A stretch of DNA of 64,000 nucleotides from Acidobacteriota bacterium (lineage in GTDB: Bacteria > Acidobacteriota > Terriglobia > Bryobacterales > Bryobacteraceae). Position numbers and translations under genes: made by a program. The stretch is taken from assembly GCA_014584705.1 (NCBI GenBank), contig JACTMJ010000021.1, forward strand, positions 1 to 64,000, read 5' to 3'. Under the pieces are notes generated by a model. The model was given only the letters and a program-made list of their open reading frames with translations, did no database searches and was not told where the DNA came from. This document shows positions 1 to 7,882 of this stretch, in pieces; the first letter of the stretch is position 1, and the number at the start of each line of letters is the position of its first letter.

Positions 1-47
1 GCTCCCCCAACAACTTCCAGCGTATGGGCAGTGCTCGCCCGTCAAGG

Positions 48-98
48 CCAAGCCCTTCGGGAGCGCGTTGCGCTGCCTTGACCGGCTCCGCGATGCCA
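48..98 (+). repeat. 51-bp diverged direct repeat, copy A
   Basis: This 51-bp segment matches 1776..1826 without gaps, with about 43 of 51 bases identical by eye. The best-conserved parts are an 11-base start (ccaagcccttc) and a 16-base core (cttgaccggctccgcg). The two copies are in the same orientation and bracket the cupredoxin gene and its neighbour. It may be an old duplication or a dispersed genomic repeat; no transposase is attached. Confidence 0.6.
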
Positions 99-145
99 GA
101 GAAGCCAGACCTCTTGAGCCACTAGAATCCCGGAAGAGCGCATAT

Positions 146-526
146 CTATTTCTGAACGATGATGGTTCCAACCATACCCAATTCCTCGTGGGGAATACAG
201 AAGTACTTATATGTTCCAGGGACCGTGAAGGTGTGGGAGTAGTCTTTTCCCGGAGATATCATGCCGGAATTAAATTCCTTCGCATTCCGGGGCAGCGCGG
301 CGTCTTGCGGCTTCGTCGCCATACTGGGTACGTCCGTAGCGCTATGTACCATCCCCGACACATTCTTCCAAATCACCGTCTCGCCGGACTTGATAGTGAT
401 CGTTTTTGGCTCGAAAGTGAGTTTATTTGTCATCCGGACCTCTTTCGCCGGAGCTTCAGCCGCGACGAATGGGATCGCCGCAAATACGAGCAACACAGCC
501 AACAGGATATGCGTATAATACCTCAC
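146..526 (-). CDS. Secreted plastocyanin-like cupredoxin
   Basis: A small type-1 copper protein that probably carries electrons in the periplasm. Residues 1-25 form a signal peptide (MRYYTHILLAVLLVFA). The mature part has the cupredoxin ligand set: His61, then Cys110, His113 and Met118 in a C-x2-H-x4-M loop near the C-terminus. At 126 residues it has the normal size of an amicyanin/plastocyanin-like domain. The chosen start is GTG at 526, because a strong ribosome binding site (gaaggagg) lies just upstream and the signal peptide begins there; longer frames back to 625 have no such site. The gene for another secreted protein lies 176 bp upstream on the same strand. The electron partner cannot be told from the sequence. 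Confidence 0.85.
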   Translation of the reverse strand: MRYYTHILLAVLLVFAAIPFVAAEAPAKEVRMTNKLTFEPKTITIKSGETVIWKNVSGMVHSATDVPSMATKPQDAALPRNAKEFNSGMISPGKDYSHTFTVPGTYKYFCIPHEELGMVGTIIVQK

Positions 527-702
527 GATTTTCCTCCTTCGGACAGAACCCATCCGCCCGCTCATGAATGTAAACGGATCTTGCAATTGGCGGTTCACCC
601 GCGTGCCCGGCGAGCAATCGACCATCTAGAAGCGAATCTTCCAATTGCCCATCGCGCGCCGGACGCACGACCTTGAACCCATTGATATGCATCGGGCGGG
701 TA

Positions 703-1314
703 TTAGTGCAAAGTTGCCAGCTTTGCATCTTTGTGCCCTAAGGCCTGGGCAACATCAAACATGGCCTGGTTCAGAAGCCGATGGATATTTTTGTCGTAAG
801 GAACACCATGCGTTCGATCAATATCCGCCATCACCTGGTTATGGATTGCGTGCGAAAGCGCCTTATCGAACAGGTAGCCCGACCACCATACGCCATCGGG
901 CGCGGTACCCGCGGCGACCAACGCGCTGGCGAGCTTTGCCCCCTTCAGGTCCGCCGGTGCCGCGGGCAATTTCACGCCGGCCTCGGTGGCCCGCTTGAGG
1001 GACTGTTTCACCGCGAAGGTCATCCCGTTCAGAAAGTCGGTTACGTCCTTCTTGCCATACTGCTTGGTTAGCTTGGCGACTTCCGCGTTGACGGTCTTCT
1101 CGCCCAGCATCGATACCAGCGCGGCTGAGAATTCGAAGTGATTCGGCCCGCCTCCCGCCTCCACCAACGCAGCGGTTGCCTGCAGGTCCGGTTGACCGCT
1201 GTATACAGGGCCGCCGAACATGTTGATGGCCCCCGCGCTGTCCGCGGCGAAGAGCGAGACGCTTGCCAACAGGCCCAGCCCCGCCGATATTGCAAATGCT
1301 CTGATTCGTTTCAT
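703..1314 (-). CDS. Secreted protein of unknown function
   Basis: A 203-residue protein with a clear signal peptide (MKRIRAFAISAGLGLLASVS) and an Ala-rich, mostly helical mature part. I do not recognise the family. There is no Cys in the mature part, so no disulfides or heme c. A His-rich stretch (SHAIHNQVMADIDRTHG) near residues 155-171 and further His near the C-terminus could bind metal, but this is speculation. The start is supported by ggaggaaggtt directly upstream of the ATG. It is read in the same direction as the cupredoxin downstream, so the two may share a transcript and an exported redox or metal role. Confidence 0.75.
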   Translation of the reverse strand: MKRIRAFAISAGLGLLASVSLFAADSAGAINMFGGPVYSGQPDLQATAALVEAGGGPNHFEFSAALVSMLGEKTVNAEVAKLTKQYGKKDVTDFLNGMTFAVKQSLKRATEAGVKLPAAPADLKGAKLASALVAAGTAPDGVWWSGYLFDKALSHAIHNQVMADIDRTHGVPYDKNIHRLLNQAMFDVAQALGHKDAKLATLH

Positions 1315-1910
1315 AACCTTCCTCCACCCCTTTCAGGATTTGTTCACCTGTTTTAGGGGGTGGCGGCTACCCCCGTTGGTTTCAGAAGAGATTCGGAGTG
1401 AATGAGCCCGGAAGGATCTCTCGATCGCGGGAAGCTGGAATCGCCGTACGAGAAGCGCTCCATGCGTGGGCTGGTGGGAGTTCGAGCTGACGGAATTGTT
1501 TGGAGCATCGGTGACCGTCTTCCTGGAGTAGCTGGTTCTCGGCGTTCCCAGCCAGCCGGAAAGCGCTCCGATGCGATGTGTACGGATCGTTCGCGGGGAT
1601 CCGCGGCATAGTGGGACGTGCCGTAACGGAGCCCAGAATTGGTGCATGTTCGGGACGAGCGAGTACCGGAAGGCCGCACTGGCGGTGGTGAACGGACTTG
1701 AACGCGCGGAACGAAGCCGGCGCAAGGTGAGAGGGGATTCCCTTCCCTACCCCTCCTCGCACTCGCACGTCGAGACCAAGCCCTTCTGGAGGGTTTTCCG
1801 CTGGCTTGACCGGCTCCGCGGCGCCAGGCAGTTCCCGGGAGCACTTCCCTTCGCACAAGAGGAAGTTTCTGCTTTGCTCCGGTGCCGCAGGCTCACTCGC
1901 GTGAGACGGA
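1315..1910. other. Gene-poor stretch
   Basis: About 600 bp between two leftward genes. Open frames on both strands lack ribosome binding sites, recognisable domains and natural composition. The only structure seen is the second copy of the 51-bp direct repeat at 1776..1826. Confidence 0.5.
1776..1826 (+). repeat. 51-bp diverged direct repeat, copy B
   Basis: Same-orientation partner of 48..98, aligned over 51 bases without gaps and with about eight substitutions. Together the copies bracket roughly 1.7 kb holding two genes for exported proteins. Confidence 0.6.
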
Positions 1911-2804
1911 CTACTTGATGATGTTTTGATGTGGATGGGATGGAGCGGGCGGGGCGGTGTGCGCGGCGTCCGGTGCGGCGATCGTGTTCAGGGGATCCAA
2001 GGTGTCCACTGCTTGCTGGGTATCCGCATTGTCCACGGTGTCCACGGTGCCTTCGGGTGCTGAAGCAGCAGTGGCGGGCCCGACGGGGTATTGGCCTTGC
2101 AGGACGGAGGAGAAGGCGGAATCCATCGCTACGATCTCGGCAAGGAATTGGCGGTAGGCGAAATCTTCAAGAGTGTCCATGGTGTCCATGGTGTCCACGG
2201 TGTCCACGGCTCCTGCGGTGTTCACCGTGTCCATGGTGTCCAAGGTATTTTCGGCGTCTACCGTGCCCGCGACGTCCACGGTGTCCACGGTGTCTACGGT
2301 GCCCATGGTGTCTACGGTGCCCATGGTGTCCACGGCGTCTACTGTGTCCATGGTGTCCATGGTGTCCACAGTCTCTTCGGGGACGGGAATGGACGTGGGG
2401 AGCCAGTGGTCGCCTTTGCGGTTGAGGATGGCGAGGGCGGCGCGGAGGCGGAGGCTGGCGGGAAGTTGTTCGTCGCGCATGACGGCGTCGACCAGGATGC
2501 GGGCGTAAGATTCGGCATCGTGGAACTCCTCGGCGACCTGGGCGCGGTAGCCGTTGCGGGCGCGAGCAGCCTCGGCGCGGAACTCGGGATGACGATTGCA
2601 GGCCTTATAGAATGCGGCGGAGGAATAGCCCACGTGGCGCATGGCGGCGGCGACGGAGGCGCCTTCAGCGAGGAGACCCAGGACGGTTTCCCACCAGGAT
2701 GCGGGGTTTGGCTCGCGGGGCGCGGCTTCCGGCGCGGGATGCGGTTTCGGCGGGGTCTCGGGTGCGGTGGTTTCGGATGCGGGGAATGCGGTTGCGGTGG
2801 ACAT
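1911..2804 (-). CDS. Terminase-small-subunit-like HTH protein with VDT/MDT tripeptide repeats
   Basis: A 297-residue protein in three parts. Residues 1-36 are Pro/Ala-rich and probably disordered. Residues 37-135 look like a helix-turn-helix module of the phage small-terminase/phBC6A51 kind (LLAEGASVAAAMRHVGYSS followed by a Phe/Tyr-rich helix and an Arg-rich helical region). Residues 146-211 are 22 consecutive tripeptides of type V/M-D-T, encoded by a 9-bp minisatellite; a shorter degenerate run follows at about 252-274. The tail is Pro/Ala/His-rich. The start is supported by aaaaggagcattcacc before the ATG. No large terminase or other phage gene is adjacent. The HTH assignment is by pattern only, and the role of the acidic-polar repeat is unknown. 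Confidence 0.7.
   Translation of the reverse strand: MSTATAFPASETTAPETPPKPHPAPEAAPREPNPASWWETVLGLLAEGASVAAAMRHVGYSSAAFYKACNRHPEFRAEAARARNGYRAQVAEEFHDAESYARILVDAVMRDEQLPASLRLRAALAILNRKGDHWLPTSIPVPEETVDTMDTMDTVDAVDTMGTVDTMGTVDTVDTVDVAGTVDAENTLDTMDTVNTAGAVDTVDTMDTMDTLEDFAYRQFLAEIVAMDSAFSSVLQGQYPVGPATAASAPEGTVDTVDNADTQQAVDTLDPLNTIAAPDAAHTAPPAPSHPHQNIIK
2172..2369 (-). repeat. 9-bp coding minisatellite (about 22 units)
   Basis: On the plus strand the unit is gtgtccatg/gtgtccacg, repeated about 22 times with point changes but no frame breaks. In the gene direction it encodes Met-Asp-Thr or Val-Asp-Thr. Because the unit length is a multiple of three and contains no stop in any frame, all six frames stay open across it. 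Several neighbouring units are identical, which suggests recent expansion or slippage. Confidence 0.9.
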
Positions 2805-3016
2805 GGTGAATGCTCCTTTTGTTGGGGATCGGTTCGGGCAGGCCGATTGAGCCTTCCCATGAGGAGCATAGCGACAGCCTAAGGTGGAGTCTGAAATCGC
2901 GAGCGCGAAACTCTTGATTCGAGGAGGGATATAAATTCAGAATCGCGGAACCGGGCGCGGTTGGATGGGGCGATTGCACGGAAGTGGCCTTGGAGTGCTG
3001 AGGGCGGTACGTTGGC

Positions 3017-3142
3017 GTCGCACCGGCCAAACGGGGCCGTCGCGACATGGTCTCGCTGGCGCGAGGCTGGTTTTGGGTGAGGGGGCAGCCCCTGGGCTGA
3101 CGTCCAGGGCTGGCGTTTGTCGCCCGTTGGGCTTTCGGCGCG
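3017..3142 (+). repeat. ~127-bp direct repeat, copy 1
   Basis: Starts gtcgcaccggccaaacgggg and ends gggctttcggcgcg. It matches 3455..3582 with small gaps. The most conserved parts are catggtctcgctggcg, cccctgggct, ccagggctgg and tgtcgcccgttgggct. The inner cccctgggct/ccagggctgg segment is close to an inverted repeat and could fold. Confidence 0.7.
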
Positions 3143-3269
3143 TCCGTTGAGGGGTGGGGAAGATTCAACCGGAATCGTGGGGAGTTTTCCGTTGGCATTG
3201 ACGATTCGCGAGGGTGGGCGGATGGTGGTGGCACCACTGACGTGGTGCGGCAGGTTAGGGGGCACGAAT

Positions 3270-3290
3270 CCAGGCGTGTAAAACGCCTGG
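3270..3290. repeat. 7-bp hairpin between the two repeat copies
   Basis: ccaggcg and cgcctgg form a perfect 7-bp inverted repeat separated by tgtaaaa. It lies between the two copies of the ~127-bp repeat and, with the nearby gtcgctgacgcgac hairpin, gives the region the look of a repeat-derived intergenic island. No T-run follows, so a terminator is unlikely. Confidence 0.5.
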
Positions 3291-3454
3291 CTAGTGGGCC
3301 GCCTGTCGCTGACGCGACGGTTCGCTTTAGGTGGCAGGGGCAGCGGATTGCAAAGAGCGAAAGCGGTGCATGGTCCACGAAATGCGAGATTCCAGGGTGG
3401 AGGGTAAGGGCTCTTCGGCGCCAATCCGGATGCGGCGGGCGTGGCCGCCTGGGA

Positions 3455-3582
3455 GTCGCACCGCCAAACGGGGCGGATGCTCCATGGTCTCGCTGGCGCT
3501 CGGGCTGAGTTGTTGGTGCGGGGCGTGGCCCCTGGGCTCACGCCCAGGGCTGGCTTATGTCGCCCGTTGGGCTCTCGGCGCG
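3455..3582 (+). repeat. ~127-bp direct repeat, copy 2
   Basis: Second copy of the element at 3017..3142, same orientation, starting gtcgcaccgccaaacggggc and ending gggctctcggcgcg. The divergence between copies suggests an old, no longer mobile repeat. Confidence 0.7.
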
Positions 3583-4087
3583 GGTAGCGGTGGCGTCCTA
3601 CGCTCGGGTAGAGATCGTGCCTGTTTCGAGGCCGGCGGCCTGCACCCTAACGCAATCTTCGGACGCCATCGGCGAGGGTTCGACTGGCTTTGGCCAGGCG
3701 ACTTGCGCCCAAGGGCGAGACCGCAAGAGAATGTGAGGTTCCCGCTGGAATCCCCGCTTGGAGCGCGGAGGCGGGAAACCGCAATGCAGGCCCGGGACAA
3801 CGAGGCGAGACCATGGGTCCCAGCCGAGCGGTGACGACAGCGTTGCTTCAAACTCACAGGTTCCGCCGCCAGCAGGACTCGGGGAATCTCTGTCTCCCCT
3901 TGACAGATACCTATCATGAATGTCCCCGTAATCCATACTCAGGGACTCTCTCGGTTAGCCGCCTTTTCTTTCAAGCCACAATGGGCTGTATCGCTCCAGC
4001 GGGATTCCCGACCTCCAGGTCGCGTAACGATGAGCCGATGAGCTACTATTCCACTGGAGACGATGGACACGAGAGTTGGCTGACGGT

Positions 4088-6538
4088 ATGGGTGGCGGAT
4101 CGATCGAAGCAAGAATTCGGATCAGGCCGTTGCGGTTTGGGTTTCTCGTCAAACCGAACGACCGCACTGCCCTTCGGCGGATCATAGAAGTCAGCACCTG
4201 CCTTTGGGGTGGGATCTTTAACTTCATCATCCCGCTGTTTCACAGGACTCCACCCCGCTACCTTGACCGGCCATTCCGGGGGCCGACCGCGAAGGAATTC
4301 GTCGCAGGCCTGCTTGAAGCGTTTGAACCCGACTTCCTTGTGGAGTCTGAACCCAATTTGGCTTCCGGCCTCTCTTTCCCCAAGAGGCGGATCATCGGAA
4401 TTGACGACATCTTCCAGCGGGACGAACACGGCCGCGGAGGATACGGACTAACGATTTTGGATGTATGTGAGGCACTCTATGAAGATACGTTCCGGTTTGT
4501 CCAGAGGCATCCTCCGAAGGTGATCGTTCCGCAGCCAGCTGAGCGCTGCCACGATCTTCTCATGGCCGCGACCTTCGGCGCGTTTCCAAGCAAGGAGCCG
4601 CTCTCTGCGCTCCATCGTCACTATACCGACGCATTGGAGGCGAAGGACGAGAAGATCACCCGTAAAGAGTTCTACGGCCTATTTCAGGAGAATGTTCTAT
4701 TTCCGCTGCGTGTGGGTACGCACGCACTCTCCCGCGAGCCGCACCGGCGATGGACACCCGATCCCATGCTTTTCTACATGGACGAGTCCTCGCCCATCGA
4801 CATAATCGAATTCTGGAATTTCCGCGCGCTGGGCTGGCGCGTCAAGCCCCTACCGCAATCGTGGGCGCACGAGATGAAGGACGAGTGCGAGAAGTTCATT
4901 CGCGAATCCTTCAAACCGTACCCGCCGCCATTGAATGCCGTCCCGCATGGCTGTTTCTTGTGCTCGAAATCCTGCTCGGTCGATGATCTTCAGAAGTTCG
5001 TTAGCACATTAAAGCGCGAGACACCCGATCCGGGCGTCACGATTGACCATCGATTTCCGCGCCTCTGGGAAGAGTGGGGGCGGAATGCCGACCATGCGGC
5101 AAGGCAGGAAGTGCGATGCAGCACCGAGACTGTCGCCGCTACTGACTACGGCGAGGATGTTTCGGTGACAACGATGCTTCCCGAGTTTGCTCGGGAGTCC
5201 GCTGATCTGCCGGACTTTGCCTGTATAAACGTGGTTGAGTCCTTGCCGGGTGCCGCCGAGGTCATGCCCCTGCGCATTCCCGAGTTTCAGAACACCCTTT
5301 TGGAATTCGACGCGAATACGGTATGGCCTGGGCGCGAAGGAATCATCGCGGTGCGCGGCCTCTACAATCAAACGCGCATGTGGAAAAAGCCGAGCCCGTT
5401 GGCAGTTTTCAACGCATGGCTTTCGCGCCAGGGCTTTAAGGCCGACCTATCGTCAAACGGGAGGATTGCTAACCAGATAATTCAAACGCTGGGCGGACTA
5501 CGGGCGATGCAGATGCTTGCCAATGAGGACCTCTTGCGGGTCCTGAATAAGATGGCGCATGGCGAGATCGAAATCGAGATTGATACCGACGATCCCGAGC
5601 GCAGGAGAACCGTTCGGGCCTACGCCGTCCCGCGCCCCCAGATGCTGGGAATCCTGAACCGCTCTTGTGGTTCCAGTGAAATCGGCGGCAATCTTCTGGC
5701 GTCACTCGTGCATTTCAAGGTGCTCACTGTGGGGCTTCGCCTGCAATGCCCGGAATGCAGGCAGACTACCTGGTACCGGCTGGGTGAGCTTGACGCCAGT
5801 CTCCGATGCGAACGCTGCCTACAGACGTTCGACTTTCCTGCGGCAGATCCTCCGCGCGACGTTTGGGCTTATCGGGCCAACGGACCCTTCGCTATCGAGA
5901 ATTTTGCGCAGGGGGCGTACTGTGTCGCCCTGGCGCTACACTTCATCGAAGAGCAACTCGCCGACGGGAGCAGTTGGGTTCCCAATATTTCCATGAAGGA
6001 CTCGGACGGCAATGAGCTTGAGGCAGATTTCGCAATGTTTCTGCGGCCTCGACGGTTCAGCCAGATCGCTGAGCCGTTCGTGGTGTTCGCTGAGTGCAAG
6101 ACCTTCGACCGCTTCAAGGCCAAAGACATCAGCCGGATGGACCAGATTGCCAAACGGTTTCCAGGTGCCGTCTTGTGTTTTGCAACTCTAAATCAGGAGC
6201 TTACTCCAGAGGAAAAGAAGAGCATCACTCGCATCGCTCGCAAGGGGCGGCAGAGTCTTCGCACGGGGCAACAGGTTCACCCCGTCTTGGTACTCACGAA
6301 AGCCGAACTGTTGGGCCTTGGGGAACCGCACTGCGTCGCGGAGCGGCTTCCAGAGCGTTTTCAGCAATATGTGCCCAACATGCTCATGCGTGGTGACATT
6401 CAAGAAATTTGCGATTTCAGTCTCCAGGTCCATCTCGGAATGGAATCGATCCACGACTGGTGGAAGCAAAAGGGCGAACGCCGGCGTGCCAGGGCCGCGC
6501 GGCGTCAATCCAACAGCCCTTCGAACTTGGCGGTATAG
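4088..6538 (+). CDS. Large zinc-ribbon protein with PD-(D/E)XK nuclease-like C-terminal domain
   Basis: I do not recognise a named family. The N-terminal ~280 residues resemble a folded domain with a conserved-looking opening (IRPLRFGFLVKPND). A Cys cluster HGCFLCSKSC follows at about 288-296. A zinc ribbon is clear at about 554-577 (CPEC ... CERC). The C-terminal part carries a PD-(D/E)XK-like signature: ELEADFAMF with Asp647, then FVVFAECKTF with Glu669 and Lys671, as in restriction-type nucleases. The start is uncertain: ATG 4088 (used here, 816 residues) or TTG 4076, neither with a strong ribosome binding site. It stands alone between repeat-rich gaps and a Y1 transposase gene. Defence or DNA repair is a reasonable inference, not a demonstrated role. 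Confidence 0.75.
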   Translation: MGGGSIEARIRIRPLRFGFLVKPNDRTALRRIIEVSTCLWGGIFNFIIPLFHRTPPRYLDRPFRGPTAKEFVAGLLEAFEPDFLVESEPNLASGLSFPKRRIIGIDDIFQRDEHGRGGYGLTILDVCEALYEDTFRFVQRHPPKVIVPQPAERCHDLLMAATFGAFPSKEPLSALHRHYTDALEAKDEKITRKEFYGLFQENVLFPLRVGTHALSREPHRRWTPDPMLFYMDESSPIDIIEFWNFRALGWRVKPLPQSWAHEMKDECEKFIRESFKPYPPPLNAVPHGCFLCSKSCSVDDLQKFVSTLKRETPDPGVTIDHRFPRLWEEWGRNADHAARQEVRCSTETVAATDYGEDVSVTTMLPEFARESADLPDFACINVVESLPGAAEVMPLRIPEFQNTLLEFDANTVWPGREGIIAVRGLYNQTRMWKKPSPLAVFNAWLSRQGFKADLSSNGRIANQIIQTLGGLRAMQMLANEDLLRVLNKMAHGEIEIEIDTDDPERRRTVRAYAVPRPQMLGILNRSCGSSEIGGNLLASLVHFKVLTVGLRLQCPECRQTTWYRLGELDASLRCERCLQTFDFPAADPPRDVWAYRANGPFAIENFAQGAYCVALALHFIEEQLADGSSWVPNISMKDSDGNELEADFAMFLRPRRFSQIAEPFVVFAECKTFDRFKAKDISRMDQIAKRFPGAVLCFATLNQELTPEEKKSITRIARKGRQSLRTGQQVHPVLVLTKAELLGLGEPHCVAERLPERFQQYVPNMLMRGDIQEICDFSLQVHLGMESIHDWWKQKGERRRARAARRQSNSPSNLAV

Positions 6539-6672
6539 GGCTCTATCCGGAAGTTGGGCAACCGCAGTAACATCGCCAAGAAGCGCCGTACCGTGGATAC
6601 GGGAAACCGGATTCTGCGGCGTTCTCCCCCTCCACGCTCCACACTGCTAACCACCCCGGCGGTTCAGATCGT

Positions 6673-6687
6673 CCGGCCTGAGGCCGG
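6673..6687. repeat. 15-nt palindrome near the Y1 transposase
   Basis: ccggcct and aggccgg are perfect 7-bp arms around a single g. It is a candidate REP-like sequence for the transposase gene about 275 bp downstream; alternatively it is chance in GC-rich DNA. Confidence 0.4.
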
Positions 6688-6848
6688 CCAGTCGTCGCCA
6701 CGCCGTTAGCCAACTCCTGCTTTCATTCCGGAGACGGGGAGAAACGGCCTCCGGCAAACGTCGCCGGGGAGCACGGCTGGCGCTTCAGGGTAAGCGTCAT
6801 TTCCAGGCCGTCTTTTCCGCTCTGGTACTTTGGTGTATCGATCACGGA

Positions 6849-6875
6849 AGTGTCCATGATTTTTTCGTGGACACT
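6849..6875. repeat. Hairpin with 8-bp arms upstream of the Y1 transposase
   Basis: agtgtcca and tggacact pair over an 11-nt loop rich in T. It lies 88 bp upstream of the transposase start and could be a REP-type hairpin or part of its leader. Confidence 0.4.
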
Positions 6876-6962
6876 CGCCTGCTTGAGCGTGCGAAAATCG
6901 CCATCAGGCGACCCTAAACCCATTTTCCGTGAGAACTTCTCCGTCGTTACTCCACTACTCTC

Positions 6963-7682
6963 GTGGTGGCAGAGCTGCGGCGTGTGGTGGCCGCTGGCTG
7001 TCCGCACCATATCACCGAGCGCGGCAACTTTCACCGCGACGTCCTCTTCGATGACCAGGACGGCCAGACCTGCTTGGACCTGCTCGCCCAGCATAGCGCC
7101 GGGGTGCAATTGCAGATCCTCGGTTTCTGCCTGATGTCCAACCATATCCACCTGATCGCGGTCCCCGCCCGGCTGGATTCCATGGCCATCGCCATGCGGG
7201 AGACCCAGCAGGCGTACTCCCGCTGGCTGAGTATCCGTCTTCGCCGCCGCGGTCCCGTCTGGCGGAATCGGTACTTTTCCTGCCCGCTCGATCCCGCCTA
7301 CGCCGCGTATGCCATGCGCTATGTGGAGTACAATGCGGTCCGCGCCGGGATGGTGGAATCGGTTCTGGATTCTCCCTGGTCGAGCGCTCGGGCGCACCGC
7401 GGGATGGAGGCTCCACCCGCGCAGCTAGACCTCAGCGGCTGGCAATTGCGCTATCCGCCGGACCAATGGGCCGAAGTGTTGGGGCCTGGCTTCCGGCACT
7501 CGGGTGACCTGGACCGTCCGCGCGAAGCCACGCGTACAGGCAGGCCCTTCGGCGCGTCCGGCTTCGCTGCGGAGTTGGAAGCGAAGCTGGAACGCACGCC
7601 GCATCCGCGAAAACGGGGCAGGAAACCCAAGGCGGAAGCGGAAGCTCCGCATCCACGGGTTACGTCAGCGGGAAAGGGTTAG
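6963..7682 (+). CDS. REP-associated tyrosine transposase (Y1/IS200-like, RAYT)
   Basis: A 239-residue single-strand DNA transposase-like protein. The HUH signature is at His61 and His63 (SNHIHLIAVP). The RAYT-type middle block QQAYSRWLSIRLRRRGPVWRNR is followed by MRYVEYNAVRAGMV, which contains candidate catalytic tyrosines. The N-terminus (LRRVVAAGCPHHITERGN) is the usual RAYT opening, so GTG 6963 or the adjacent GTG 6966 is the start. The last ~60 residues are basic (RKRGRKPKAEAE) and may bind DNA. Family members move or process REP hairpins; two hairpins sit just upstream. No IS200-type ends were recognised, so it may be domesticated. Confidence 0.85.
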   Translation: MVAELRRVVAAGCPHHITERGNFHRDVLFDDQDGQTCLDLLAQHSAGVQLQILGFCLMSNHIHLIAVPARLDSMAIAMRETQQAYSRWLSIRLRRRGPVWRNRYFSCPLDPAYAAYAMRYVEYNAVRAGMVESVLDSPWSSARAHRGMEAPPAQLDLSGWQLRYPPDQWAEVLGPGFRHSGDLDRPREATRTGRPFGASGFAAELEAKLERTPHPRKRGRKPKAEAEAPHPRVTSAGKG

Positions 7683-7745
7683 GCGGCCGACGCCGGCACA
7701 ATTGGGTTTTGCGTTGCCTGATGGCGAATTCGATAGCGAGTTCCT

Positions 7746-7816
7746 CCGCTGACGCGTCGCTTGCGCTTGGTTCGGGGCGGCGGGTGGCGGGCGGGCGGGT
7801 CGTTGCCGGTGACCGG
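7746..7816 (+). repeat. ~70-bp dispersed repeat, copy 1
   Basis: Begins ccgctgacgcgtcgcttgcg, continues cttggttcggggcggcg and then a G-rich tail. The same order of sequence recurs at 10432..10501, in the same orientation. It lies just upstream of the HIRAN gene. Confidence 0.6.
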
Positions 7817-7882
7817 AGTTGCGGGCCACCAAGATAGAACGCAAGAGTGAATGTCCCGGAAATTATGTACGATAGCTCGTGA

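Larger units (their letters stand above)
2805..4075. other. Gene-poor stretch with dispersed repeats
   Basis: About 1.27 kb without a convincing gene between the leftward HTH gene and the rightward nuclease-like gene. It holds a ~127-bp direct repeat pair (3017..3142 and 3455..3582) and small hairpins such as 3270..3290. Open frames here are arginine/proline-rich, lack ribosome binding sites and look like non-coding high-GC sequence. It may be debris of former mobile elements. Confidence 0.55.
6539..6962. other. Gene-poor stretch upstream of the Y1 transposase
   Basis: About 420 bp with no supported gene. It contains a 15-nt palindrome ccggcctgaggccgg at 6673..6687 and a hairpin with 8-bp arms (agtgtcca at 6849..6856, tggacact at 6868..6875). 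These are the kind of structures REP-associated transposases act on, but no repeated copies were seen inside the window. Confidence 0.45.

Noticed and set aside
1333..1856. Leftward open frames of 130-167 codons upstream of the secreted-protein gene
   Set aside because: Three overlapping frames in the same DNA, each Arg/Ser/Pro-rich and without ribosome binding site.
2172..2369. Possible CRISPR array
   Set aside because: The 9-bp units are contiguous with no spacers and are in frame within a gene, so it is a coding minisatellite.
2665..3541. Leftward open frames of over 200 codons in the repeat-rich gap
   Set aside because: Proline/arginine-rich translations that run through a dispersed repeat; no domain or start signal.
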